Assembly (NCBI RefSeq): GCF_900104525.1
Contig: NZ_LT629711.1
Coordinates: forward strand, 3,286,001 to 3,350,000
Reading direction: 5' to 3'
Length of the DNA stretch: 64,000 nt
Source: Pedococcus dokdonensis
GTDB taxonomy: Bacteria > Actinomycetota > Actinomycetes > Actinomycetales > Dermatophilaceae
A program made the position numbers and the translations under genes. Below are positions 53,992 to 63,318 of the stretch, piece by piece. Within the stretch, counting starts at the first letter, position 1; every line of letters starts with the position of its first letter. Below the pieces are notes generated by a model. The model was not told the DNA's origin, ran no database searches, and saw only the letters and a program-made list of their open reading frames with translations.

Positions 53992-55539
53992 ATGAGCCAC
54001 GCGCACGAGGATGGTCACAGTCACGAGCACGGCCAGGCACCGCAAGACGGCTGGGAGGCGATGGAGGCGGCGGACCCGAAGGCCGCTCCCCCCTCGCGCC
54101 GCCAGCTGTTGAAGTACGGCGGCGTAGGCGCCACCCTCGCCGCCGCGTCAGCGGCCCTTCCCACCCCCGCGTTTGCCGCCGGTTCCGACACGTCGTCGCG
54201 GAGGAGCGGCGGTCGCGCGTGGCGTGCCGGAGACCACCACATCCACTCCGAGTACTCGGGCCGGTTCGACACCACTAAGAACCCGCCGACCTTCACCAAG
54301 GGCGCGGACGCCGTCTACCCGATCGTTGCGAACGCGATCATGGCCAAGAGCTTCGGGCTCGCGTGGGTGATGTGCACCGACCACGGTGGCCCCACCCACT
54401 CCAAGGTCAATCTGGAGCTCGCCTACCCGGACCTGCTCAAGTCTCGCGACCTGGTACCCGAGGTGCTGCAGTTTTGGGGCATGGAGTTCGATGCACCTCA
54501 GATGGACCACCACACGCTGATGATTCCGCGGCGCAACAACGAGGCACAGCTGCTGTACGACCTCGAGTCGCGGTACGCCAAGCTCGACGCGTTTCCCAGC
54601 GACCCGTCGCGGGACACCGAGGCCAAGATGGTCGAGTTCCTCAACTATGCCGACAACATGGCCAGCAAGCCCCTCGTGATCGCGCACCACGCGTCCCGCT
54701 CTGCGACCGGGCTCGGCGTCTGGGGCCAGGACACCCCACGCGAGTTCCGCAACAACCAAGACGCCGCCCCGACCGTGTACGTCGGCTTCGAGGGCGCCCC
54801 TGGTCACCAGGCGGGGCCGCTCAACGGCGGCGCCCGCGGGGCGTATGGCAACTATCCCACGCATGGTGGCTATGACCAGATGACAGCAATGGTCGGCGGG
54901 CTCTGGGATTCACTGCTCGGCGAAGGCCGCAAGTGGTGGATCACCGCGACCTCTGACTCCCACGTCCACTGGACCCGAGGCGGGTCGGACTTCTGGCCGG
55001 GGGAGTACTCCAAGACCTACGTCGATGCCCGTCAGGACTACGCGGACATCATGGACGGTCTGCGCACCGGCCGAATCTTCGTCACCACGGGGGACCTGAT
55101 CGCAGGACTGGACGTCACCGCCTCCCATGCCGGCCGTGTAGCCACGGTGGGGCAGACGGTGACAGTCAAGCGGGGCCGGGACAACGACGTCGAGATCGAG
55201 ATCCGATTCAAGCCGCCGCAGGGTAAGAACGGCAACGGGGACCGGCCTCGAGTCAACCGCGTCGACATCATCGCAGGCGACGTCACAGGCCCGGTAACCA
55301 ACCGTGATGCGGCCGCCAACGCGACCACGAAGGTCGTGGCCCGGTACGGCACCGGTGACTTCCGCAGACGGGGTGACGAGTACGTCATCCGACACACGTT
55401 GCGGGATGTGACTTCCAAGGGATACGTCCGTGTGCGTGGTACGAGCACCGACGAGATTGAGCCTGCCGCCGACGGCCTCGAGTCGCCATGGGATGACCTG
55501 TGGTTCTACTCCAACCCGGTGTTCATCGACGTCACCTGA
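53992..55539 (+). CDS. Tat-exported PHP-domain phosphoesterase
   Basis: A 515-residue protein. After a His-rich start (HAHEDGHSHEHG, probably metal-binding) comes a twin-arginine signal SRRQLLKYGG near residue 36 with a hydrophobic stretch ending in AFA. The mature part is a PHP-type metal phosphoesterase: DHHIHSEYSG at about residue 80, CTDHGGPTHS, and TATSDSHVHW further on. Export by Tat fits a metal cofactor loaded in the cytoplasm. AGGAG lies upstream of ATG 53992. Substrate is unknown. It is followed by convergent VKOR. Confidence 0.8.
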   Translation: MSHAHEDGHSHEHGQAPQDGWEAMEAADPKAAPPSRRQLLKYGGVGATLAAASAALPTPAFAAGSDTSSRRSGGRAWRAGDHHIHSEYSGRFDTTKNPPTFTKGADAVYPIVANAIMAKSFGLAWVMCTDHGGPTHSKVNLELAYPDLLKSRDLVPEVLQFWGMEFDAPQMDHHTLMIPRRNNEAQLLYDLESRYAKLDAFPSDPSRDTEAKMVEFLNYADNMASKPLVIAHHASRSATGLGVWGQDTPREFRNNQDAAPTVYVGFEGAPGHQAGPLNGGARGAYGNYPTHGGYDQMTAMVGGLWDSLLGEGRKWWITATSDSHVHWTRGGSDFWPGEYSKTYVDARQDYADIMDGLRTGRIFVTTGDLIAGLDVTASHAGRVATVGQTVTVKRGRDNDVEIEIRFKPPQGKNGNGDRPRVNRVDIIAGDVTGPVTNRDAAANATTKVVARYGTGDFRRRGDEYVIRHTLRDVTSKGYVRVRGTSTDEIEPAADGLESPWDDLWFYSNPVFIDVT

Positions 55540-55658
55540 CCGCCCGTGGGCATGGACTCGTCCGGTGCGGCCGGCCGGTCGCCGCTCGTCGGAGGTGTCC
55601 GGCCAGCTCTACTTGGTTGGGCATATGGCCAAACCGCGAGGCCGGGATGACGCGCCGC

Positions 55659-56303
55659 TCAGCTGGCCAAGGTGGACCAGTAGTCCCAGAACCGGACGAG
55701 GGCCAAGGACGCGATGGCGACCAGCCAGAAGGTGATGACGCTAGGGGTGTATGCCGCGGCACCTCGCCACCGGGTCGGCACCGGGAATCGACCGGTTCTG
55801 ACGTTGTGGGCGGTGGTGGTGACGAACGCGGTGATGGTGGCTACCCAGACGACCACGCAGTACGGGCACAAGGCCCCGATGCGGTAAAGGCTGGCAAAGA
55901 TGAGCCAGTGCACAAACGCGACCCCGAAGGTGGTCCCGGCCTGGATACCCCACCAGAACCAGCCGGGCAGGGTGACGCTGGCCAGCAGGACGACGCCCAG
56001 GGTGAGCAGCGCAGTGAAACCGACAACACCGAGGATGGGGTTGGGAAATCCGAAGGCGGAGGCTTGTGGAGTGTTCATGACAGATCCGCAGGAGAGAACC
56101 GGGTTGATGCTGCAGGTCGGCACATAGGCAGGGTCGGCGAGCAGGGCGACCTTCTCCACGAGCAGCGTGAACGCGGCGGCCAGCCCGGCAAGCCCGGCAA
56201 GGGTCAGCGTCCACGCTGTCCTGTTCCTGACCTCGGCGGCGGCGCCGTCCGGGTTGGTGCTGTTGGACGCCAGGGGGCCGCTGGTCGTGCCCGTTGCGTT
56301 CAC
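55659..56303 (-). CDS. VKOR-family membrane quinone reductase
   Basis: A 214-residue membrane protein of the vitamin K epoxide reductase family with four or five helices. The loop pair is C in TCSINPVLSCGSVMNT and the active CxxC is in CPYC. VKOR re-oxidises DsbA-like proteins using quinone, which fits the DsbA-like gene only 3 nt upstream. GTG 56303 is the start. Together they form an oxidative folding pair for exported proteins. Confidence 0.9.
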   Translation of the reverse strand: MNATGTTSGPLASNSTNPDGAAAEVRNRTAWTLTLAGLAGLAAAFTLLVEKVALLADPAYVPTCSINPVLSCGSVMNTPQASAFGFPNPILGVVGFTALLTLGVVLLASVTLPGWFWWGIQAGTTFGVAFVHWLIFASLYRIGALCPYCVVVWVATITAFVTTTAHNVRTGRFPVPTRWRGAAAYTPSVITFWLVAIASLALVRFWDYWSTLAS

Positions 56304-56306
56304 GTG

Positions 56307-56963
56307 TCAGCCCTTTAGCGCGGCGTCGATCTGGGCGTGGAAGTCCTCTACTGAGGCTGGCTCTATCTGCTTGCCGTTGAGGAAGAACGTGGGAGTTCCT
56401 TTGACGCCGAGGGCGAGGCCGTCCTTGCGGTCGCGCTCGACCCGCTCCGCGGTTGCCTTGTCGGCGACGGCCTTGTCGTATGCGGCCATGTCTAGTTTCA
56501 GTTCGGCGGCGAAGCCTCGGAACACGTCGGCCTTGGAGTCCTGCTGCTCGCCCCACTCGGTTTGGGTGTCGTACATCCGCTTGTACATGTCCTCGAACTT
56601 GCCCTGTTGTGCAGCGGCCTCGACCGCGACCGCGGCGTTGACCGCGTTGGTGTGGCTCGGGATCGGGAAGTACCGCACGACGAAGTCGACCTTGCCCGTG
56701 TACTTGGTCCGCAGGTCCTCCACGACGGGGTAGGCGGCGCGGCAGGACTCGCACTCGAAGTCGAGGAACTCGACCAGGACGACCTTGCCGGTGCCGGGGG
56801 CGCCGAGTCTGTGACTGTCGTCGCGAATGAGTCGGCCGGCCGACGTGCCGGGCTCACTGGCCTCGGCAGGGTCGGTGGTGTCGGGTCCGAGGGCCAGGGC
56901 GGCGGTCACGATTGCCGCGAACACGGCCACAACGACAGCCGAGATGACGGCGTTGCGCTTCAC
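56307..56963 (-). CDS. DsbA-like thiol-disulfide oxidoreductase
   Basis: A 218-residue protein with an N-terminal membrane anchor (about 7-27) and a thioredoxin-fold domain. LVEFLDFECESCRAAYPVVE has the active CxxC, here CESC, and GTPTFFLNG has the cis-proline. It oxidises or isomerises cysteines outside the cell and is recycled by the downstream VKOR. It is the first major gene of a leftward pair. Confidence 0.9.
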   Translation of the reverse strand: MKRNAVISAVVVAVFAAIVTAALALGPDTTDPAEASEPGTSAGRLIRDDSHRLGAPGTGKVVLVEFLDFECESCRAAYPVVEDLRTKYTGKVDFVVRYFPIPSHTNAVNAAVAVEAAAQQGKFEDMYKRMYDTQTEWGEQQDSKADVFRGFAAELKLDMAAYDKAVADKATAERVERDRKDGLALGVKGTPTFFLNGKQIEPASVEDFHAQIDAALKG

Positions 56964-56966
56964 AGG

Positions 56967-57110
56967 TCAGCTCCAGAGCAGGGGTGGGGAGGCGGGTGAC
57001 GGGTTTCGTTTGGGGCAACGGGCGCAGGCACGTTCGAGTTCCGCAGCCTGACACAGTGTCAGCGGCGAGCGGTTCGCGAGCAGCTCGGCCAGGTCCGGCG
57101 GGAGTGGCAT
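56967..57110 (-). CDS. Possible small Cys-containing protein
   Basis: A leftward frame of 47 codons from ATG 57110 ending 3 nt before the DsbA-like start. LTLCQAAELERACARCPKRN has three cysteines and coding-like composition. There is no strong ribosome site. It could be a small partner of the redox pair or an open frame by chance. Confidence 0.3.
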   Translation of the reverse strand: MPLPPDLAELLANRSPLTLCQAAELERACARCPKRNPSPASPPLLWS

Positions 57111-57168
57111 CGGCCGTTTCAGCGGGACGCCTCGAACGCGGCCTGGATGGTGATCGGTATGCGGTGGC

Positions 57169-57954
57169 TCAGGAGTGGTCCTCTCGCCGGGTGAGCTGAA
57201 GCGGATTGGTTGCCACCTGCCTGGTCTCCTCATGCTTTTCGGTTGCGGCTGGAGCGCAGCAGGCGTCGCCGCAGCCGTCTGTGGCCGCGGTCGAGACGTC
57301 AGTCCCCTCTCCAAGGGCGGACAACGCGGCTGGCGCGCAGCAGTCATCGCCCTGCCAGTTCTGCCAGCCCTCGCGTGCGGCCACGGCGGCGATGACTAGT
57401 GCGGCCACCGGATCGGCCCATGACCAGCCCAGCGTGGCGTTGAGCACCAGGCCGACGAGCAGCACCGCGGACAGGTACGTGCACAGCAGCGTCTGGGTGC
57501 CGTCACCTTCTACGGCGCCGGAGCCGAGCTCGCGGCCGGTGCGTCGCTGCCACAGGCTCAGGAACGGCATGATGGCCAGCGAGGCGATGGCCAGGCCGAT
57601 GCCCACGGGACTGTCCTCGGGTCGCGCCCCGGTGAGCAGGGCGTGTCCGGCGTCCACGGTCAGATATGCGGCGAGCGCGAAGAAGGAGACGGCGATGAGG
57701 CGTTGCGCTGTTCGTTCGCGACTCTCGGGCATGTGGTGCCGGAACTGCCACAGGATGACTAGCCCGGAGGACACCTCGACAAGGGAGTCAAGGCCGAACC
57801 CGACGAGAGCAGAGGAACCTGCAACGTTCCCCGCTGTGATCGCGATGATTGCCTCAACGGTGTTGTACGTGACGGATGCCGCTGCCAGCAGTTGGGCCCT
57901 GCGCATCAGAGTCGCGCGCCGCTCGGGGCTGGTGAGGGTGGTCCACGTGGTCAC
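57169..57954 (-). CDS. Cation transporter with Cys-rich tail
   Basis: A 261-residue protein from GTG 57954 (AAGGAGG seven bases upstream; GTGA overlap with the previous gene). About six membrane helices follow. The helix SSALVGFGLDSLVEVSSGLV carries the G-x-D-S-x-x-E pattern of CDF-like transporters. The tail ends with two copies of DxCCAP (DDCCAP and DACCAP), likely metal ligands in the cytoplasm. It is the third gene of a leftward metal operon. Confidence 0.75.
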   Translation of the reverse strand: MTTWTTLTSPERRATLMRRAQLLAAASVTYNTVEAIIAITAGNVAGSSALVGFGLDSLVEVSSGLVILWQFRHHMPESRERTAQRLIAVSFFALAAYLTVDAGHALLTGARPEDSPVGIGLAIASLAIMPFLSLWQRRTGRELGSGAVEGDGTQTLLCTYLSAVLLVGLVLNATLGWSWADPVAALVIAAVAAREGWQNWQGDDCCAPAALSALGEGTDVSTAATDGCGDACCAPAATEKHEETRQVATNPLQLTRREDHS

Positions 57955-58856
57955 CAGGTGACCTCCTTGCATCCGGTGTGCGTGTTCGGTTCGACCTGAA
58001 GGGTGGCGTGCTCGACGCCGAACTTCGCGCGCATGACCCGGCGGGCTTCGTCGAGGACCGCGTGCGGGTCCGTGTCCTCTCCTGTCATCAGGTGCGCAGT
58101 GGCTACGTTCATTCCAGAGGTGAGCGTCCACACGTGCAGGTCGTGCACGTCGGTGACACCTGGGACCGCAGCTAAGGCACTTTCCACCTCAACTGGCGCC
58201 ATGTCGGTGGGTGCGTGCTGACCCAAGACGGTAAGAACCTCGCGGCCCAGGATGACGGCACGGACAGCCACGAAGACGGCGATGGCCAGGGCGATGCCGG
58301 TGTCCCACCACACGTTGCCGGTCGCTCCGACCATCACCCCGGCGACGATGACACCCACGGATCCCACGGTGTCCGCGACGACCTCCATGTAGGCGCCCTT
58401 GACGTTCAGGCTCTCGCTAGCGCCCCCGCGGAGTAGCAACAGGGCGATGAGGTTGATGACCAGGCCGATACCCCCAACCACCAGCATTGGACCGGAGGCA
58501 ACCTCGGCGGTCCCGCCGATGCGGCCGATGGCCTCAACCGCGATGTAGACCGAGACGCCGAGCATCAGCAGGACCGCGAGACCCGAAGCGAATACTTCGG
58601 CCCGGTAGGAACCAAACGTGCGCCGCCCGGTCGTGTCCGCCCGTGTCGCAATGCGAGTGGCGACCAACGCCGCACCCAGGGCAACGACATCTGCAGCCAT
58701 GTGCCCAGCGTCGGACAGCAGGGCAAGGGAACCGGACAGCAGGCCCGCGACCAGCTCGACGACGAAATAGCCTGCTACCAGGGCGAACGCCAACTGCAGG
58801 CGCCACCGGTGCGCACCACCTGCATGCCCGTGACTGTGGCCGTGCCCGCCACTCAT
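57951..58856 (-). CDS. CDF-family heavy-metal efflux transporter (CzcD-like)
   Basis: A 301-residue cation diffusion facilitator. A His-rich start (GHGHSHGHAGGAH) is followed by six helices with SDAGHMAAD in the second and EVVADTVGS in the fifth, which form the zinc/cadmium transport site (HD and D residues). The C-terminal domain (VTDVHDLHVWTLTSG) is the cytoplasmic dimer domain. It exports divalent metals. It overlaps the ArsR-type regulator upstream by ATGA. Confidence 0.92.
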   Translation of the reverse strand: MSGGHGHSHGHAGGAHRWRLQLAFALVAGYFVVELVAGLLSGSLALLSDAGHMAADVVALGAALVATRIATRADTTGRRTFGSYRAEVFASGLAVLLMLGVSVYIAVEAIGRIGGTAEVASGPMLVVGGIGLVINLIALLLLRGGASESLNVKGAYMEVVADTVGSVGVIVAGVMVGATGNVWWDTGIALAIAVFVAVRAVILGREVLTVLGQHAPTDMAPVEVESALAAVPGVTDVHDLHVWTLTSGMNVATAHLMTGEDTDPHAVLDEARRVMRAKFGVEHATLQVEPNTHTGCKEVTW

Positions 58857-59281
58857 CGAGTTGCCTTCGCCGTGGACCGAGCTGCACCGTCACCAGCGCT
58901 GAGGGCCTCATGGGCGATGTGCTCCCGCGTCAGATCGAGCAGCATCCGCACATGCCCGTCCGCGAGCCGGTAGAAGACCAGCCGTCCCTGCCGGCGCCCG
59001 CTGACCACGCCGGAAGCGCGTAGCATGCGCAGCGACTGCGAGACCGTGGCCTCTTGGGTTCCCGTCGCTGCGGCGAGATCGCACACGCACAGTTCACCGG
59101 CCTCGAGCAATGCGTACAGCAGGCGGGAACGGGTCTGGTCCCCCAGTAGCTTGAACATGCCTGCTGCCCGGGCCAGGTCGTCTGTTGGCAGAGTGGCGTC
59201 GAGCACCATCTGAACCTTTTCCGGGTGGACACATTGGACGGAGCAGCCGTCCAAACCAATGACCGTGTCATCTGAGCGCAT
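58853..59281 (-). CDS. ArsR/SmtB-family metal repressor (CadC-like)
   Basis: A 142-residue winged-helix repressor. ELCVCDLAAATGTQEATVSQ has the CadC-type CxC in the ELCVCDLA helix and the recognition helix. C13 and C17 (CSVQC) in the N-terminus could complete a cadmium/lead/zinc thiolate site. It releases DNA when it binds metal. It is the first gene of the metal operon and its start overlaps a palindrome (59269-59290). Confidence 0.9.
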   Translation of the reverse strand: MRSDDTVIGLDGCSVQCVHPEKVQMVLDATLPTDDLARAAGMFKLLGDQTRSRLLYALLEAGELCVCDLAAATGTQEATVSQSLRMLRASGVVSGRRQGRLVFYRLADGHVRMLLDLTREHIAHEALSAGDGAARSTAKATR

Positions 59282-59290
59282 GCTCAGATG
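59269..59290. promoter_or_regulatory. Palindromic operator at the repressor start
   Basis: CATCTGAGC and GCTCAGATG form a perfect 9-bp inverted repeat around a 4-bp spacer that holds the repressor ATG. Binding here would block the leftward start. A leaderless or very short leader mRNA is likely. TACAGT on the leftward strand, about 20 bases upstream, could be its -10 element. Confidence 0.6.
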
Positions 59291-59477
59291 TTAGGGCAAC
59301 TGTACTAGTCCGTGTCGAGGACCTTCATCAAACCTTCACGGAACGCCAGCAAGTTCCCGACATCGCTGCGGGAGGCTGACGCCTGCCGCGGGAAGCGGCA
59401 GAACAGAAAGAACCGACCCACCGCCCACCGACCCACGTCCACCCGGACGCCGGGACTGCGTCTGAGGAGATCAGCCT

Positions 59478-60230
59478 ATGCCTGGACATCAGTACGCCGG
59501 ACGTCACCGCGGCGGACGTCACCGCGCTCCGCGCCGCGGCCGAGCCGTCCTCGGTGGGGCGACCAGCTGCGCCGTCGGCGTGGTCGTGGTCGCGGTCACG
59601 GCAGCTGGGGGCCCTGGCGAGCTCGTCAGCGCGGCCGCAGCACGTCCAGCGGCGTCGGCATTGCCGGCGATGCTCACCGCGGCCGATGCGTCGCGAGAGG
59701 CCCAGCTGGAGAAGGAAGCCGGTATCCGTGCCGAGCTGGCCACCGTTCGAGCCTCCCAAGCGCAACGGGTTTCCCGTAGCCGGGCGCGAGCCGCAGCCAA
59801 GGCCAAGCAGAAGCAACAGGCAGCTGCAGAGCGGCGCCGCGCTCGGGCATGGGTGTCGCCGCTGAAGGGGTACACCCTCACGTCCGGCTTCGGACCCCGT
59901 TGGGGTCGCCAGCACCAGGGCCTCGACCTGGCCGCGCCTTCGGGCACCCGGATCGGGTCGCTCAGCTCCGGCACGGTCATCTTCGCAGGCTCGCAGAGCG
60001 GTTACGGCAACAAGGTCGAGGTGCGTCACTGGGACGGCACGATCTCCTACTACGCGCACATGTCCTCCATCGCCGTGACCGTCGGGGAGCAGGTTGGCCC
60101 GGGTGACAAGGTTGGCGAGGTCGGCAATACCGGTCGCTCCACTGGACCCCACCTGCACCTTCAGGTCCTGCCCGCAGGATCCGCCGTCAACGGGTACACC
60201 TGGTTGGAAGAGCGTGGTGTTCGCCTCTAA
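59478..60230 (+). CDS. M23-family (LytM-type) peptidase
   Basis: A 250-residue exported protein. A basic N-terminus and a hydrophobic stretch (about 25-45) give a membrane anchor or signal; a coiled-coil stalk follows (REAQLEKEAGIRAELATVRA). The M23 domain has HQGLDLAAP and GPHLHLQVLP, with the zinc-binding His residues. It hydrolyses peptidoglycan cross-links, or acts as a regulator if the site is inactive. GAGGAG precedes ATG 59478. It overlaps the TlpA-like gene. Confidence 0.85.
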   Translation: MPGHQYAGRHRGGRHRAPRRGRAVLGGATSCAVGVVVVAVTAAGGPGELVSAAAARPAASALPAMLTAADASREAQLEKEAGIRAELATVRASQAQRVSRSRARAAAKAKQKQQAAAERRRARAWVSPLKGYTLTSGFGPRWGRQHQGLDLAAPSGTRIGSLSSGTVIFAGSQSGYGNKVEVRHWDGTISYYAHMSSIAVTVGEQVGPGDKVGEVGNTGRSTGPHLHLQVLPAGSAVNGYTWLEERGVRL

Positions 60231-60831
60231 GGTGCTCCGTGCGTGGGCCGGCGGCGCTGTTGTCGCTGCGCTGCTGACGGGGTGCAGCAGCGACCCGAAC
60301 TCGGTCGCGTCGCAGGCCCGCGCCGGGGACCGCAAGGGGTACGTGTCCGGGGACGGGAGCGTGCAGCTGATCGCGCTGAGCCAACGCGATCAGCCGCTGC
60401 TCATCTCGGGAACGACGCTGGACGGCAAGGCATGGTCCTCCGACACCGCACGCGGCAAGGTCCTCGTCCTGAACGTGTGGGGGTCTTGGTGCGCCCCGTG
60501 CGTGAAGGAGGCGCCGGTGCTGCAGAAGGTCTACGCCCAAACCCAGCGGGACAAGCAGCCGGTCGCCTTCATGGGGATGGACATGAAAGAGAGCCCCGAG
60601 TCGGCCGCAGCATTCGTACGCTCCCGCGGCATCACGTACCCATCCTTAGCGTTCGACGGCGGCAAGCCGATGCTCGGACTAAACGGCAAAGCGCCCACCG
60701 TGCCCGCCACGCTCGTGCTCGACTCCCGTGGACGGCTGGCATCCCGGGTGCTCGGCCCGGTCAACGAGTCCACCCTGACCGGTCTGATCCACGACGCGCT
60801 GCTCGAGCACGCCCAGTCAAGCGGACAGTGA
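60217..60831 (+). CDS. TlpA/ResA-like thioredoxin lipoprotein
   Basis: A 204-residue protein from GTG 60217 (GTG 60214 possible; GGAAGAG upstream). The lipobox LLTGC is at about residues 17-21. The thioredoxin fold has [13 protein letters not shown] with CAPC and a cis-proline in TVPATLV. It keeps apocytochrome c or other exported proteins reduced, working with CcdA directly downstream. Confidence 0.85.
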   Translation: MFASKVLRAWAGGAVVAALLTGCSSDPNSVASQARAGDRKGYVSGDGSVQLIALSQRDQPLLISGTTLDGKAWSSDTARGKVLVLNVWGSWCAPCVKEAPVLQKVYAQTQRDKQPVAFMGMDMKESPESAAAFVRSRGITYPSLAFDGGKPMLGLNGKAPTVPATLVLDSRGRLASRVLGPVNESTLTGLIHDALLEHAQSSGQ

Positions 60832-61595
60832 CCGTGGGCTTCCCCATACTCGAACCCGTCCCAACGATCCTTGGCGGCGCCATGCCAGCCGCCATCGCCA
60901 TCAGCGGCCTGGCTGGCTTGATCGCGTTCGCCTCCCCGTGCATGCTGCCGCTGGTCCCGGGAATCATGGCCCACCTTACCGACGCGAACTCCGGCGCCGC
61001 GACCGCAATCCGTCGGCGTACTGCAGTCATCGGCGCAGCCCTGTTCACGGTCGGATTCAGCACTGTCTACATCGCTGGGGCCGTGCTGTTCTCCTCCGTC
61101 GGAGCCCTACTGCTCGAACACCGCGCATTGCTGATGCGCACCGGCGGAGTCATCGTCATCGTCCTTGCCTTGGTCTTTCTCGGCGTCGGACCGCAGTCTG
61201 GATGGCGACCGCGATGGAAGCCGCGGCCAGGACTGGCCTCCTCCCCGCTGCTCGGGGTCGTGTTCGGACTCGGGTGGGCGCCATGCAGCGGACCAACCCT
61301 GGGAGCGGTCATGGCGTTGGCCACAACCACTGCCGACACCGACGCCACCAGCCGAGGCGTCATCCTCGCCGCCGCGTACTGCGCCGGACTGGGCCTACCC
61401 CTGCTCGCGCTGGCTGCCGGGGCCACCGGCGCCAACCGGCTCGCGTCGGCGCTGCGCCGCCGCCGTCTCGCCGTGCACCGTGCCGGCGGCGCAGTGCTGC
61501 TCGCCACCGGGATGCTCATGACCACCGGCCTGTGGGACACGCTCGTCGCCACCCTCCAGACTCGGCTGGTCAGCTCCTTCACGACCGCGTTGTGA
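60828..61595 (+). CDS. ccdA: CcdA-family electron-transfer membrane protein
   Basis: A 255-residue membrane protein with six helices, starting at GTG 60828 in GTGA overlap with the TlpA stop. [12 protein letters not shown] and [13 protein letters not shown] carry the two conserved cysteines in P-C/C-P contexts of CcdA/DsbD. It passes electrons from cytoplasmic thioredoxin to the exported TlpA-like protein. Confidence 0.92.
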   Translation: MTVGFPILEPVPTILGGAMPAAIAISGLAGLIAFASPCMLPLVPGIMAHLTDANSGAATAIRRRTAVIGAALFTVGFSTVYIAGAVLFSSVGALLLEHRALLMRTGGVIVIVLALVFLGVGPQSGWRPRWKPRPGLASSPLLGVVFGLGWAPCSGPTLGAVMALATTTADTDATSRGVILAAAYCAGLGLPLLALAAGATGANRLASALRRRRLAVHRAGGAVLLATGMLMTTGLWDTLVATLQTRLVSSFTTAL

Positions 61596-61602
61596 GCGCA
61601 CC

Positions 61603-63318
61603 ATGACAACCGCGAGCACGGACACCCGCCCAACCCCATCACCTCCGGGCGACGGGCCCATCACCCAACCCCGCCTCGGCGCGGCCGGGTGGGCACGATG
61701 GGCGTGGCGGCAGCTGACCAGCATGCGGACCGCGCTGCTCCTGCTCCTGCTGCTGGCCGTCGCCGCCATCCCCGGCTCGATCCTGCCGCAACGCAACATC
61801 GACTCCGCCCGGGTGAGCGACTACCTGGACCGGCACCGCACCACCGGCCCATGGCTGGACCGTCTGTCCCTGTTCGACGTGTACGCCTCACCATGGTTCG
61901 CGTCCATCTACCTGCTGCTCCTGGTATCACTCGTCGGGTGCGTCATACCCCGCACCCGAGCGCACTGGCAGGCGCTCCGCGCGACGCCCCCTCGGACCCC
62001 CGCTCGCCTGACAAGGCTGCCAGCGCACACCCAGTTCGTTGTCGCGGGAGGGCCTGAACAGGTACAGCAGGCGCTGCGCTCCGTGCTTCGCCGACGCCGG
62101 TACCGGCTTCGCAAACCGGACCCAACCAACCCACGGGCGCTCAGCGCGCAGCGCGGCCAAGCCCGGGAGACCGGGAACCTGCTCTTCCACACAGCCCTGA
62201 TCGTCGTCATCGCCGCCGTCGGCGCCCGTTACCTCTGGGGGTGGCGCGGTGACGTCATCGTCCCTGCCGGACAGACCTTCGCCAGCACCGCCTCCGGGTA
62301 CGGCACCCTCAGCCCCGGACCGTTCGTCGACCCGGCCAAGCTGCCCCCCTTCACCGTCCGCGTCAACACGATGGACGTCACCTTCGAGGACCGTGCATCC
62401 GGCGCCCAGTTCGGCGCCCCCCGCGACTTCATCGCCGACACCACCACCACGACCGCCCCCGGAGCGCCGCCCCAGCAGCAGCGGCTGAGCGTGAACAACC
62501 CACTGTCCCTGTCAGGTACGTCGGTCTTCCTCCTGGGCAACGGCTACGCACCCGTCGTCACCGTCCGCGACAGCAAGGGAAACGTCCTGTACCGGGAAGC
62601 GACGCCCTTCCTGCCCCAGGACAACAACTACCGCTCCGTCGGTGCCGTCAAGGTGCCCGCCGCCAGCCCGAAACAGTTCGGGTTCACGGGACTGTTCCTG
62701 CCCACCGCGACCATCGACCCGACCGCGGGGCCGGTGTCGGTGTTTCCGGACACCAGAGCCCCAGCACTCGCCCTGACGATGTACGAGGGTGACATGTTCG
62801 CCTCCGGCCGATCCCAGTCGGTGTACACGCTCAACACTGATGGCATGTCGCAGGTGCGCCGCCCCGACGGCCAACCGCTACGACTGTGGCTCACCCCGGG
62901 AAACGACGTCACCCTGCCGGGCGGGCGCGGCACCATCACCCTCGAGCGGGTGGACCGTTTCGCGGGGCTCTCCGTGCGGTACGACCCCGGCAAGGGGTAC
63001 GCGCTGGCTGGAGCACTCGCCGCCCTCGGCGGGCTCGTCCTTTCCCTGACCATTCGTCGGCGTCGCGTGTTCGCACGCCTCGATCCGTGCGAGACATACC
63101 CCCCGACCGGCCCGCGCACCAAGGTCGTGCTCGCAGGCATCAGCAAGAACGACGACCCGGCCCTGCCCGAAGAGCTGAACCGGATCGTCGCCGCGCTGGA
63201 AAAGCTTCTCGGGCCCGCCATCGCGAATGCGCCCCGCGACACGGCCAGCCCTAACGCGGACAGCCCCGACACCAACCGCGGCCACCGCTCCCACAACCCC
63301 GACGGAGACCCACGATGA
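61603..63318 (+). CDS. resB: ResB/Ccs1 cytochrome c biogenesis protein
   Basis: A 571-residue membrane protein of the ResB family. The early helix MRTALLLLLLLAVAAIPGSI, the next helix LLLVSLVGCVIPRTR, and a large domain outside the cell between helices 3 and 4 are typical. A short cytoplasmic tail rich in Asp/Pro ends the protein. ResB and CcsB form the haem-lyase (System II) complex. It overlaps ccsB by ATGA. Confidence 0.92.
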   Translation: MTTASTDTRPTPSPPGDGPITQPRLGAAGWARWAWRQLTSMRTALLLLLLLAVAAIPGSILPQRNIDSARVSDYLDRHRTTGPWLDRLSLFDVYASPWFASIYLLLLVSLVGCVIPRTRAHWQALRATPPRTPARLTRLPAHTQFVVAGGPEQVQQALRSVLRRRRYRLRKPDPTNPRALSAQRGQARETGNLLFHTALIVVIAAVGARYLWGWRGDVIVPAGQTFASTASGYGTLSPGPFVDPAKLPPFTVRVNTMDVTFEDRASGAQFGAPRDFIADTTTTTAPGAPPQQQRLSVNNPLSLSGTSVFLLGNGYAPVVTVRDSKGNVLYREATPFLPQDNNYRSVGAVKVPAASPKQFGFTGLFLPTATIDPTAGPVSVFPDTRAPALALTMYEGDMFASGRSQSVYTLNTDGMSQVRRPDGQPLRLWLTPGNDVTLPGGRGTITLERVDRFAGLSVRYDPGKGYALAGALAALGGLVLSLTIRRRRVFARLDPCETYPPTGPRTKVVLAGISKNDDPALPEELNRIVAALEKLLGPAIANAPRDTASPNADSPDTNRGHRSHNPDGDPR

